Positions 44,347 to 52,739 of a DNA stretch of 64,000 nt are shown piece by piece; position 1 is the stretch's first letter, and every line of letters starts with the position of its first letter. The DNA comes from Firmicutes bacterium CAG:822. GTDB taxonomy: Bacteria > Bacillota_I > Bacilli_A > RF39 > UBA660. Location of the stretch: NCBI GenBank assembly GCA_000432855.1, contig HF990861.1, positions 1 through 64,000 on the forward strand, read 5' to 3'. A program made the translations under genes and the position numbers. The notes beneath the pieces are model-generated. The model was not told the DNA's origin and ran no database searches. It saw only the letters and a list, made by a program, of their open reading frames with translations.

Positions 44347-44796
44347 CTACTTTTTATCTTTCCACTCATGATATAAAATATCTTTTAAAACAAGCATACT
44401 ATCTAACTTACTATATCCATAGTTAGTAGCTAAACTATCCAATAATTGTCTTATTATTCTCGCATATTTTTCCACATCCACTAAAGATGGATAATCAAGT
44501 AATACTGGATACTTTTTACCCCAAGCATTAGTCCAGTTGATTTTAGATTCTATTTTTTCATCAGTATTTTTAATAACATCCTCGATTTCTTTTAATTCAA
44601 TATCAAAACCAATCAATTCATCCAATGATAAATTATAAAGTTTAGAAAGCCTTTTAGCTTGATAAATATCTGGTAAAGTTTCATTTGTTTCCCATTTAGA
44701 AATAGTCTGTCTACTCACCCCTAATTTTTCAGCTACCCTCTCTTGCGATAAACCACATTTCTTTCTAGCATCCACTAAACTTTTTCCTAAATTCAT
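44347..44796 (-). CDS. XRE-family transcriptional regulator
   Basis: About 149 residues. N-terminal helix-turn-helix with SQERVAEKLGVSRQTISKWE (residues about 15-34), very similar to the other Xre protein in this window; the C-terminal 80 residues are helical with no membrane segment. GAGGTGAGAATA precedes the chosen ATG. It lies between toxin-like loci 1 and 2 on the minus strand, but no control relation is shown. Confidence 0.8.
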   Translation of the reverse strand: MNLGKSLVDARKKCGLSQERVAEKLGVSRQTISKWETNETLPDIYQAKRLSKLYNLSLDELIGFDIELKEIEDVIKNTDEKIESKINWTNAWGKKYPVLLDYPSLVDVEKYARIIRQLLDSLATNYGYSKLDSMLVLKDILYHEWKDKK

Positions 44797-44892
44797 TATT
44801 CTCACCTCAAAAATAAATATATCACATAAAGGCACTTATTTCTATCAACAACAATTTGAATTTTTGCCCGCATTAATAACACTTAAAAAAAT

Positions 44893-45429
44893 TCATAAAC
44901 ATATCAAAATTAATAAATCTATTATTAAAGTTAGTATCCCTGATATAAACATCAACCAAAAGAAAATTTTCTTATTAGAGTATCTTAAAACATAAGCGAT
45001 TTGGGGATTATCTGGATCATAAAAAACATCTAATTTAGAATTAACTGGATATAACTCTTGAATAGGATTTTTATATACTCCACCAAAAGAATTTAAAGAT
45101 CTATTAATCCTCAAAATTCCATTCTCTTCTTTATATTCCACCTCATTTTTACTAAAAGGTGTGCTTACTGTCTTTTCAATAACCCATTTATACTCAGGGC
45201 CTTTAATCTTATACTCTTTTCCGCAGGCCTTATAATAAACAATAGGCAAATGAACACCAGAATAACTTACCGTCGTATATCTTTTAACTATTCCCTCTGT
45301 TTTAGACGTGCATCTTTTTTCCATAATTAAATACTTGTAAAATAACTTAAAAGCTAAAATAATTAATACTAAACCACCAATAGATAAAAATATACCAAAC
45401 ACTAATTTAATAATTTCAATCTCACTCAT
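44893..45429 (-). CDS. DUF3592-like membrane protein
   Basis: 178 residues: two helices (about 8-32 and 153-176) enclosing a beta-rich domain of about 110 residues with the pattern TEGIVKRYTTV, a strand-turn PIVYYKACGKEYKIKG and DVFYDPDNPQIAYV, as in DUF3592 proteins. Function unknown. It follows the 62-residue gene with 24 bases between. Confidence 0.65.
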   Translation of the reverse strand: MSEIEIIKLVFGIFLSIGGLVLIILAFKLFYKYLIMEKRCTSKTEGIVKRYTTVSYSGVHLPIVYYKACGKEYKIKGPEYKWVIEKTVSTPFSKNEVEYKEENGILRINRSLNSFGGVYKNPIQELYPVNSKLDVFYDPDNPQIAYVLRYSNKKIFFWLMFISGILTLIIDLLILICL

Positions 45430-45453
45430 TTTATCACTTCCATAAATAAAGTA

Positions 45454-45642
45454 TTATTTTTCTTTTGAAACATAAATAATAAGCATAATAATTCCAATTA
45501 AACTAATTCCCACTGAAAGACCTAGAAGTAATCCTGATGTAAATTCACCAAAAGAACTTTCACTATAGCCAAAAAATATATAAACCAAATATAAAATATT
45601 ACCTAAAATAACTAAAGATACTCCACCTTTTAATTTTTTCAT
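45454..45642 (-). CDS. Small two-helix membrane protein
   Basis: 62 residues: helices at about 7-24 and 34-58, short lysine ends. GGAGGTTTTAG before ATG. Likely cotranscribed with the DUF3592-like gene. Family unknown. Confidence 0.6.
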   Translation of the reverse strand: MKKLKGGVSLVILGNILYLVYIFFGYSESSFGEFTSGLLLGLSVGISLIGIIMLIIYVSKEK

Positions 45643-45769
45643 CTAAAACCTCCATATTAAATCCTACTACTTAAATTATACACTAAAACCCCAATAACAT
45701 AAATATAAAATTATAATATAATATTAATTTAAAATAAAACTTAAGTTTCCCATAAAGTTAAAAATGTGT

Positions 45770-45890
45770 TACAATGTATATAGATGAGAGAAATCTCATA
45801 TAATAAAAAAGGAACGTTCAATACTGCAATGTTGGGCGGTGCCAAAAAATTGGATCACCTAATCACAGATGTGTTAGGTGAGTTCTTTTA
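45770..45890 (+). ncRNA. Antitoxin-like small RNA, locus 2
   Basis: Same 5' region as locus 1: TACAAT at 45770-45775, then the TGAGA/TCTCA hairpin. Terminator TCACCTAA / TTAGGTGA (45855-45881) followed by GTTCTTTTAT. The middle reads GTTGGGCGGTGCC, differing from locus 1. An accidental 62-codon ORF runs through it but has no separate coding signal. Confidence 0.65.
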
Positions 45891-45965
45891 TATTAATGTT
45901 ATTAATAATAGCGACAATAAAAAGAAGATGACAATTACTAAAGCGAAGATTAAAAAATCTTTCAT
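45888..45965 (-). CDS. Hydrophobic toxin-like peptide, locus 2
   Basis: 25 codons, MKDFLIFALVIVIFFLLS plus a Leu/Ile tail: one membrane helix, close to locus 1. Its AAAGGAG ribosome site is about 30 bases upstream and closer to two out-of-frame ATGs (one a four-codon mini-ORF), so expression may need reinitiation or be lost. The mRNA promoter is probably TATAAT near 46030, with a leader unlike loci 1 and 3. Confidence 0.5.
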   Translation of the reverse strand: MKDFLIFALVIVIFFLLSLLLITLI

Positions 45966-46161
45966 CCAATGATAGATGCTTAGACATAATTCATTCTCCT
46001 TTCGATTAAGCACCATCAGTGGTTGTTATTATACTGTTTTACAGGGTAAATGCAACTTCTTATATTTTCCCAGTTAAATGCAACTTTGTTTACTTTTAGG
46101 GTTGCGTTTAGTTTTACATCTTACCACTATATACCATATTAACCTAAAATAAAATTTAAGT

Positions 46162-46312
46162 TTGTCTTAAAATTAAAAATGTGTTACAATGTATATAGAT
46201 GAGAGAAATCTCATATAATAAAAAGGAATGTTCAATACTCGAATGTTGAACGCAACCACTAAATTCGTGAAGCGTCTAAATCATCGATGATGAGTTAGAC
46301 GCTGTTTTCTAT
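46162..46312 (+). ncRNA. Antitoxin-like small RNA, locus 3
   Basis: Promoter TTGTCT (46162-46167), 17-bp spacer, TACAAT (46185-46190). RNA from about 46197 to terminator AGCGTCTAA / TTAGACGCT (46271-46303) plus GTTTTCT. It has the stem GTTCAATA / TGTTGAAC, whose 3' arm is complementary to GTTCAATA in the facing peptide leader. The terminator stem is different from loci 1 and 2, so the three RNAs are likely specific to their own partner. Confidence 0.7.
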
Positions 46313-46386
46313 TTAAATAGTAATACGAATACTAAAATAAATAGAAGGGATATTATGACATAAAGAGCTTTTTCTCTTTTAGTCAT
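46309..46386 (-). CDS. Hydrophobic toxin-like peptide, locus 3
   Basis: 25 codons encoding MTKREKALYVIISLLFILVF and VLLFK: a charged start and a single membrane helix. Very strong GGAGGTGAT ribosome site 5 bases before ATG. The leader repeats GAATGTTCAATAGTTGGGCG of locus 1. Converges on small RNA 3, overlapping its terminator. Confidence 0.7.
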   Translation of the reverse strand: MTKREKALYVIISLLFILVFVLLFK

Positions 46387-46619
46387 AAGCATCACCTCCA
46401 ATTCTACATGAGAATTGGTAGCGCCCAACTATTGAACATTCCTTATACATAAGTATAACGAATAGTTATATAAAATGCAATATAATTTAAAATAAAAATG
46501 TGCAAAACAAATGCACATTTTTTTATTACTCATTTTACCTTTATTGTCCTTTTTATTTCCTTAACTTTAGCAAAAAAATAAATAGAAAAAACAAGATATT
46601 TATCATCTTGCCTCTATAA

Positions 46620-47552
46620 TTAATCTACATAACTTTGAAAACTATTTTTAACCTGATAATCTATAGCCTCTTTTAATGTCGCATTCACATCAAAGCCAAC
46701 CTGATCATTAAAACGAGAATAATCTGCTGTTTCGAACGCTCTATCATAATCACTTCTAAAACTCTTATAATAATTAAGCTCCGCACTAAAACCAGGATTT
46801 GGCTGAATCATAATACTATTATAAGCTCTAATGATATGTGAAAGTGGTACACTATATTTATTATCATCCATCAACTCTAAATTATCGGACTGAAATTTCC
46901 AAGTTTTCATAATCTCTTTTTTAGTAAAATCTAATACTTCTCTTTCTTTATTATTAAGTGATTCAAAATTTTCCATATATGAAACATTATCACGAACCTG
47001 CTCCATATTACTCATTCCAGAAAGCACCGTAAGCACTCCATCAAATGAAGACGCATATCTAATCGCATAACTAGATGGTGTTGCTAAAGCATTAAGCTCA
47101 TGCATTTTATCTAAAGCAGCTTCTGGCACTCTAGCTAAAGTGCCACCTTTAACTGGTTCCATAACAACCACCTTACAGTTATGTTTTCTAATAACTTCAT
47201 AACACTTTTTAGATTGAATAAAAAGTTCATCCCAATCATAATAATTTATAACAATCTGTACAAATTCTACCTCTGAATGTTCATATAAAATCTTATCTAA
47301 AGTCTTCGCATCATCGTGAAAAGAAAAACCAATATGGTGAATCTTGCCTTCTTCTTTCCACTTTCTCATGTATTCAAATAAATGTGTTTCTTTAACCTGT
47401 CCTTCATATATAAATCTATTTAAATTATGAAGTAAATAATAATCAAAATACTCTACTCCACATTTTTGGAGCTGTGTATTAAAAGTTTCTTCTACCTTAT
47501 CCTCGGGCACCATATTAAAAATCGGAAATTTTGAAGCTAAAGTAAATTGGTG
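46620..47552 (-). pseudogene. Aldo/keto reductase truncated at the N-terminus
   Basis: Encodes the C-terminal three-quarters of a COG1453-type aldo/keto reductase: FTLASKFPIFNMVPEDKVEE, DYYLLHNLN with the barrel's catalytic-His region, GFSFHDDAK, VVMEPVKGG. The frame is open only from about 47552; the first 70-80 residues, with the catalytic Asp/Tyr/Lys, are missing. Immediately upstream lies a serine-recombinase N-terminus in another frame, so the 5' part was probably removed by a mobile element. The ATG at 47513 is internal and unlikely to give an active enzyme. The COG1453 C-terminal extension is present. Confidence 0.75.
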
Positions 47553-47690
47553 TTAGTCGGAAAACGATTAATACCTCTAATTAATTTCATTTCAAAAACT
47601 GTCCGTAAGTGAGCTACTTGAGAATCAGTTGAAACACGGACATAAAGAGCTTTCATTTTTTTTACTACTGCTTTTATATGATTAATAGCT
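47537..47690 (-). pseudogene. N-terminal fragment of a serine recombinase
   Basis: Minus strand reads AVVKKMKALYVRVSTDSQVA, the start of a large serine integrase/resolvase with the catalytic Ser in RVSTDSQ. After about 20 residues it runs into unrelated sequence and stops. AAAAGGAGG lies seven bases before ATTAATCAT, so translation of the intact gene may have begun there from a lost ATG. It marks an old integration or excision scar next to the truncated reductase. Confidence 0.7.
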
Positions 47691-47783
47691 TGTACCTCCT
47701 TTTTATAAAAGCATTTTTTGTAAAAAAACTTGCAACTACATGATAACATTTTTATACAAAAAATAAAATGCTTATAGTTTAGC

Positions 47784-47903
47784 TTATGCTTCTTTCATGT
47801 ATTTCTTTAATAGTGTATATAATAAAGAAAAAGTTAAAGTAACATTTCTAGGTTCTAATCTTTTTCCATCCTTATCATAGTTTTCTACTCGTAATACTGC
47901 CAT
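47784..47903 (-). CDS. 39-residue protein upstream of the recombinase fragment
   Basis: Encodes MAVLRVENYDKDGKRLEPRN and a helical tail ending LLKKYMKEA. GAGGTGATACTA precedes ATG, a strong ribosome site. It is cotranscribed with the recombinase remnant, so it may be an accessory gene of the lost element. I do not recognise its family. Confidence 0.55.
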   Translation of the reverse strand: MAVLRVENYDKDGKRLEPRNVTLTFSLLYTLLKKYMKEA

Positions 47904-48049
47904 TAGTATCACCTCGTTTAATTATATTTTTTTAAGACACAAAAAAACACATTAAAAGTTTTCAATGTGCTAAATACTCCTAAAAAACATTATTTTTTTA
48001 AAACAATACTACTTATAAAAGATTGTATACTTTAAAACTATCAAGCATG

Positions 48050-48100
48050 GTGTTTACACACCCTAAGCTTGTTAGGGAATATCCCTAAGACCCACTAAAT
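48050..48100 (-). other. oriT-like inverted-repeat region of a mobilisable element
   Basis: The 385-base stretch without a recognised gene (47904-48288) contains a perfect 7-bp repeat TTAGGGA / TCCCTAA (48072-48088, 3-base loop), a competing CCCTAA / TTAGGG pair from 48061, and GTGT/ACAC nearby. This compact pattern resembles transfer origins of Firmicutes mobilisable elements, and lies beside the recombinase remnant. No relaxase gene is seen, so the call is tentative. The rest of the stretch shows no coding signal. Confidence 0.35.
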
Positions 48101-48180
48101 AGTCTCCGACAGTTTAGAAAAATTATCAAATAAAATATAAAACCACGCTCCTCTCTTATAAGAAAATTTAAAGAAAGAGA

Positions 48181-48222
48181 AAAAAAAGAGAGATAAAATA
48201 TCTCCCAAAATAGCTCTCTTTA
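48181..48222 (-). terminator. Terminator of the 222-residue membrane-protein gene
   Basis: AAAGAGAG (48185-48192) / CTCTCTTT (48214-48221) then T7 on the minus strand. Confidence 0.65.
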
Positions 48223-48287
48223 TAATTATCCTATAATACTATTTTACCACGTTTTTTTAGGAACGTAAATGGCACGAGTTTTATAAA

Positions 48288-48953
48288 TTATATTCTTAAC
48301 CAATCAGCATAATCTTTTCCAGTTACATATCTATAATCTAAGTATTCTATAATCCTTATAACTTTTTGGATAATCCAATCTATCTGACTTTGGTCAACAT
48401 CATTTAAATTACTATGAATAGCTTTGTTTAATATTGGCATTAATTCTTCTATTGACTCATACTCGTTGCTACTAATGTATTTATTTTTATATAATTCTTT
48501 TGCTAAAGAAATTGTTGATTTTGCTGAAATATCTAAATTGTTTTTTTCTGACAATTTACGAATTATCTTTTCTATTTCATATCTTCCTAATACTAATTTA
48601 GATATTTCATCATCTGAATTTAAAATTGAATTAATTGCATTGCACTGATAAATTTTCTTTTCTTTTTTATATTTATTGCCATTTAAAATGGAATCAATTT
48701 CTTCTTTACTAATTGGTTCTATAATTTCATCGATTTTCTTCTTTTGTTGTTCTGAAACTAACTCAACCTTAACCCCAAAAGCGTCAACTGATTTAACATA
48801 TTTAATAATCCAGGGAAGAAAAGCTATTATAAATAAAGTAATAACCATCCCAGTTATATTTTCTTTTGCCCAATCAAACAAAATAATTACAATTGCAAGG
48901 ATAAAAAAGAAAGTAGAAAATATTATTTTAAACCAAAATGAACCCTTACGCAT
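48288..48953 (-). CDS. Membrane protein with DUF4145-like C-terminal domain
   Basis: About 221 residues: two helices (about 7-26 and 32-52), a charged linker, then a helical C-terminal domain with EIEKIIRKLSEKNNLDISA and LNKAIHSNLNDVD, resembling DUF4145-type modules often found in defence or signalling proteins. The start is the ATG of MRKGSF, with GGTGAT five bases upstream. Function unknown. Confidence 0.55.
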   Translation of the reverse strand: MRKGSFWFKIIFSTFFFILAIVIILFDWAKENITGMVITLFIIAFLPWIIKYVKSVDAFGVKVELVSEQQKKKIDEIIEPISKEEIDSILNGNKYKKEKKIYQCNAINSILNSDDEISKLVLGRYEIEKIIRKLSEKNNLDISAKSTISLAKELYKNKYISSNEYESIEELMPILNKAIHSNLNDVDQSQIDWIIQKVIRIIEYLDYRYVTGKDYADWLRI

Positions 48954-49030
48954 AAAAATCACCAATATTATTATACATTAATTCTATAACTAAATAATTT
49001 TATTTATTTATTTATTTTGATATTATTTTT

Positions 49031-49561
49031 TTACAAAGAACTGGATTCAATAAACAAGTCCACTTCTTTTTTTATTAACAAAAAGTTGGCATATGTATGT
49101 TTATTACCATTTATAGGTTTTATTCTAATATTTTTACCCAAAAGATCAAAAACTTCTTTTACACTTCCCTGTGGATCAAACTTTTGTTGTATTATTAAAA
49201 TTTTACATCTATTATTAATATTATTTAATATTTCTTTTATCTTAATTCGATTTTCAAAAGTAAATTTCAAAGGCAATCCTAATACTACAAATATACTTGG
49301 TGTGATATTATTTTTTTCTATCTCAATAGCGGCTAAAACAGCCCCTGCTGACTTTGCTATTATTACATAATTTTTTTTTCCTTTGCATAATTGCCTTAAT
49401 TTTTTTCCTTCTTTTTCAAAATCTATCATTGAGTTATCTTCCCAATTATCAAAAAATAAAGAAAACACATTATAATTTTTCTTATATACATTTACCATTT
49501 GTCTCAACCATTTTATGTTATTAGAAGTGTTTCCACCTAATATTATAATATCATTATGCAT
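49031..49561 (-). CDS. Small alpha/beta hydrolase-like protein
   Basis: 176 residues, minimal alpha/beta-hydrolase fold of the TEX30/KANL3-like kind. N-terminal IIILGGNTSNN, nucleophile elbow IIAKSAGAVLA, acidic region IIQQKFDPQGS, and a late His in GNKHTYANF, so Ser-Asp-His are all visible. GGAGC precedes ATG weakly. Next to it are tRNA-Cys and the two class I synthetase genes; a link with aminoacyl esters or thioesters is possible but unproven. Confidence 0.7.
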   Translation of the reverse strand: MHNDIIILGGNTSNNIKWLRQMVNVYKKNYNVFSLFFDNWEDNSMIDFEKEGKKLRQLCKGKKNYVIIAKSAGAVLAAIEIEKNNITPSIFVVLGLPLKFTFENRIKIKEILNNINNRCKILIIQQKFDPQGSVKEVFDLLGKNIRIKPINGNKHTYANFLLIKKEVDLFIESSSL

Positions 49562-49581
49562 TTACATTGCTCCTTTTAGAT

Positions 49582-49604
49582 AAAAAAATGCATACAATAT
49601 GCAT
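49582..49604 (-). terminator. Terminator of tRNA-Cys (first copy)
   Basis: ATGCATA / TATGCAT (49588-49604), followed by T7 on the minus strand. Confidence 0.8.
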
Positions 49605-49618
49605 CTAATTAACATATT

Positions 49619-49692
49619 TGGAGGGCCCGATTGGATTTGAACCAACGATCAGGGAGTTGCAGTCCCATGCCTTACCACTTGGCTACAGGCCC
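49619..49692 (-). tRNA. tRNA-Cys (GCA), copy 1
   Basis: Acceptor GGGCCTG / CGGGCCC, anticodon loop with GCA in GGGACTGCAACTCCC, T loop TTCAAAT, discriminator T, encoded CCA. Lies directly downstream of the cysteinyl-tRNA synthetase-like gene. Confidence 0.95.
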
Positions 49693-49773
49693 ATAACATA
49701 AATATATTTTACAATATATTTATGTTTTAAGTCAACAATTATAACTAAATTATATACACGTTTAATAAAATAT

Positions 49774-51222
49774 TTATCTAGTTTTTGATTTTGGTGGAAT
49801 ATCAATATCCCATTCAGTAGATGTACCACCATCTTTAAGAATTATTCCTCTTTCAAGTAATTCATTTCTTATTTTATCTGCTTCTATCCAATTTTTTTCA
49901 TCTTTATAATGTTTTCTATTTAATATCATATCATTTATCTCAGACTCATCTATATTATATAAAGTTAAATACTTATTTTTTATTTCTTCAATCACTTTAA
50001 TAGGATTTTGTTGAAGTAAACCTAAAGTCGAATACACTTTTATTAAAGCATTCTTCATATCAACAACTTCTTGAATTTCATTTTTATTAATCATTTTATT
50101 CATTATATTTACATATTCAAAAATATTTGCAATTGCCACGGAAGTATTAAAATCATTATCCATAGCTTTTCTAAAATTATTATCAATAATATCTAAGTAT
50201 TTAGAATTATCATTTGGCTTATAATCACTACCTAATAAATCAATCAAATAAAACAACTTATATAACATATATATTTTTGCTTCATGTTGATCAAACATTC
50301 CATCTACCACATTCATATCAGAACGATAATTATTTTCTAATAATGACATTCTTATTACTTCAGGATTATATTCTTTCAATAAATCACCTAATAAAATACC
50401 ATTGTTTAAAGATTTACTCATTTTCTGACCATTAACTTTAATCAAACCATTATGTAACCAATATCTTGAAAATTGCTTACCTGTTAAAGATTCACTCTGT
50501 GCGATTTCATTTTCATGATGAGGGAAAATCAAATCTTTACCACCACCATGTATATCTATTGTTTCTCCCAAATATTTCATACTCATTGTTGAACATTCAA
50601 TATGCCATCCAGGTCTACCTAATCCCCAAGGTGATTCCCAAAAAATTTCATCATTTTTTGCATTTTTCCATAAAGCAAAATCTTTATCATCTAATTTACC
50701 AGGCTCTACACTTTTTCTAACCCCAGATAATCCATCATCAATTATCCTATTTGATAACTTACCATACTCTGGAAATGATGAAACCTTAAAAAATACATCT
50801 CCATTTTCGGTACAATAAGCATGCCCAGTTTCAATTAATTTCGTGATAAAGTTAATCATATCAGGTATACATTCTGTCGCTTTTGATTGAATTGTAGGTT
50901 TTTCCACAAATAATTGCGATAATTCATAATCTATTTTTTTCATCATATTATTTGCATAATCAGTAGGATCTACTCCCAATTCACGGGCTTTAATGATTAT
51001 TTTATCATCTACGTCTGTATAATTTCTAACATAAGTTACTTCATATCCTATATACTCCAAATATTTTTTTATAACATCAAATATAATTGCTTGATATGCA
51101 TGACCAATATGTGCATCACCAGAAGCTGTTATACCACATGCATACATTTTAACTTTTCCATCTTCTAAAGGAATAAACTCTTCTTTTTTTCTATGTAAAA
51201 CATTGTAAACTTTTAGACTCAT
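49774..51222 (-). CDS. cysS: Cysteinyl-tRNA synthetase (divergent subfamily)
   Basis: A 482-residue class I enzyme charging tRNA-Cys. Zinc ligands are all present: Cys in YACGIT, Cys in HIECSTM and the HHENE motif. HIGH is intact (GDAHIGHA), as is KMSKS in GQKMSKSLNNG. The N-terminal loop reads CGITASGDAHIGHAYQA instead of the usual CGPTVYxxxHIGNARP; the GIT form recalls the mycothiol ligase MshC and a minor CysRS subgroup. DALR region and C-terminal domain are full length. AGGAGGC precedes ATG and it has its own promoter. Whether it is the only CysRS of the cell cannot be told here. Confidence 0.88.
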   Translation of the reverse strand: MSLKVYNVLHRKKEEFIPLEDGKVKMYACGITASGDAHIGHAYQAIIFDVIKKYLEYIGYEVTYVRNYTDVDDKIIIKARELGVDPTDYANNMMKKIDYELSQLFVEKPTIQSKATECIPDMINFITKLIETGHAYCTENGDVFFKVSSFPEYGKLSNRIIDDGLSGVRKSVEPGKLDDKDFALWKNAKNDEIFWESPWGLGRPGWHIECSTMSMKYLGETIDIHGGGKDLIFPHHENEIAQSESLTGKQFSRYWLHNGLIKVNGQKMSKSLNNGILLGDLLKEYNPEVIRMSLLENNYRSDMNVVDGMFDQHEAKIYMLYKLFYLIDLLGSDYKPNDNSKYLDIIDNNFRKAMDNDFNTSVAIANIFEYVNIMNKMINKNEIQEVVDMKNALIKVYSTLGLLQQNPIKVIEEIKNKYLTLYNIDESEINDMILNRKHYKDEKNWIEADKIRNELLERGIILKDGGTSTEWDIDIPPKSKTR

Positions 51223-51319
51223 TTTTGCCTCCTAATTTTAAAGTTTTAATTTAAACATACAATCGTAATTTTTTATCTAATACAACACCAAAGAAATGAA
51301 AACGATACGGTTTGTACGT

Positions 51320-51348
51320 ATTATACTATTATTTTCTATTAAAATCAA
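51320..51348 (-). promoter_or_regulatory. Promoter of the cysS-like gene
   Basis: Minus strand TTGATT (51343-51348), 17-bp spacer, TATAAT (51320-51325). The leader of about 90 bases shows no T-box. Confidence 0.7.
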
Positions 51349-51371
51349 TAATATGAATTTATACTATTTTT

Positions 51372-52739
51372 TCATATTTTTATATTTGGCAATAAAATAT
51401 TCATAAAATATTTTAAAGTATTTCTAACTTTTATCAAGATTTCCATTTCAGCATTAGAATATTTCTTTTTTAAATTTTTCATCACATCAACAAGTACCTG
51501 TTGATAAAAACCATCTTTCAACTCTTGGTAAATTTTGTCAAATTCCTCAACAAAATCATTGTTGTTACATTCTACATTAAGTAACTGACTATTTAAAAAC
51601 ACTACATAATCATAAAATTCTTTCAGCATTTTATTTATAATTTTTATATTTTCTTCGGTATAATTATACATTTTCGAAGGATGACCACCAGTAAACATTA
51701 TTATCATGCGAGCAACATTACTACCATATTCATCTAGTAAATCTTTCAACAATACAGCAGTTCCTCTTGAAGATGACATACGTTCACCATTTACATATCC
51801 CATTCCAGTAATAAAATACTTATTTGTATAATACTTCTTTTTAAAAAGTAAACTTTCAGAAAAAGTTTTCTTAATTATCCAATTTTTTAAATGTTCTTCA
51901 CAAACAAATAAATCTGTTGGCAACCATTTTACAACTGCTTCTACTATAGGAATAGTTGTTTTTTTATTTCCACCAAGAACCTCAAATATTTCATTAAAAA
52001 TGTCTTCCTTTTTTTCATCATTATTCAAATATTTAAATTTTTTATATAAATCATAAATTACAAATAACTCACTATCAAACATTGGATCAATAACATAGTT
52101 GTCTCTATATCTAACACCAATTCCATAATTTCTTAATATTCCCCAATCACTTCTTATATTTTCAAAAGATGATATTATATTATTCCTTAAACTTGGGCTA
52201 ATAAAAATTAGTTGTTCCAAATTGTTTTTTGTTTGTTTTTTCCAAGTTTCATCATCATAGTTAAGTGCCAATTCATCTTTAGAATTTTTGATTAACATAC
52301 CTTTCTTTTCGTAACAATTAAATATTGTTCTAACAAATATCTCATAATCTTCTTCATTTGTTTTATAAAAATTTACATAATCACATGAAATATCAAGCCG
52401 TTTCAAATCTAATAAAGTCTGAGCAGTATAATAATCTAACAATTTTTCAGGATTGTTAAAATTTTCAACGACTTTTCTCGGAGTTTTATAACCTTTGATA
52501 AATTTATCTCTCTCTTTATTTCTAACTTCTTTGTTATTGCTATTTAAATTATTAATAGTATTCTCTGCAGTCACTCCACTATAATGTGAAGCTATTGGAA
52601 AGCAAACATCTTTCCCTTCCGCACGTGCAATTCTCGCATTAATATCAGCAACTAACATAATTTTAGCATGATCAATACTCAAAGGACATACTGGATATAT
52701 ATATGGAACTGAAATAAGCAACTTATTATTTTTCTTCAC
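51372..52739 (-). CDS. Short class I tRNA-synthetase paralogue, Leu/Met type
   Basis: 455 residues, about half of a normal LeuRS. The N-terminal nucleotide-binding fold has SIDHA in place of HIGH (PLSIDHAKIMLVADINAR). The second half matches LeuRS: WLPTDLFVCEEHLKNW and RMSSSRGTAVLLKDLLDEYG in place of KMSKS; then an anticodon-domain-like helix bundle. There is no CP1 editing domain. The adenylation core seems preserved in outline but both signatures are altered, so it may activate an amino acid for something other than tRNA charging. GTG start with AGGAG 8 bases upstream. It precedes cysS by 149 bases, which include a separate promoter. Confidence 0.7.
   Translation of the reverse strand: MKKNNKLLISVPYIYPVCPLSIDHAKIMLVADINARIARAEGKDVCFPIASHYSGVTAENTINNLNSNNKEVRNKERDKFIKGYKTPRKVVENFNNPEKLLDYYTAQTLLDLKRLDISCDYVNFYKTNEEDYEIFVRTIFNCYEKKGMLIKNSKDELALNYDDETWKKQTKNNLEQLIFISPSLRNNIISSFENIRSDWGILRNYGIGVRYRDNYVIDPMFDSELFVIYDLYKKFKYLNNDEKKEDIFNEIFEVLGGNKKTTIPIVEAVVKWLPTDLFVCEEHLKNWIIKKTFSESLLFKKKYYTNKYFITGMGYVNGERMSSSRGTAVLLKDLLDEYGSNVARMIIMFTGGHPSKMYNYTEENIKIINKMLKEFYDYVVFLNSQLLNVECNNNDFVEEFDKIYQELKDGFYQQVLVDVMKNLKKKYSNAEMEILIKVRNTLKYFMNILLPNIKI

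Noticed and set aside
45784..45972. 62-codon plus-strand ORF
   Set aside because: It follows the small RNA of locus 2 through its terminator; the RNA is conserved across three loci without keeping this frame.
51223..51371. Possible T-box leader before cysS
   Set aside because: Only about 90 transcribed bases remain after the promoter, with no antiterminator hairpin or T-box core.
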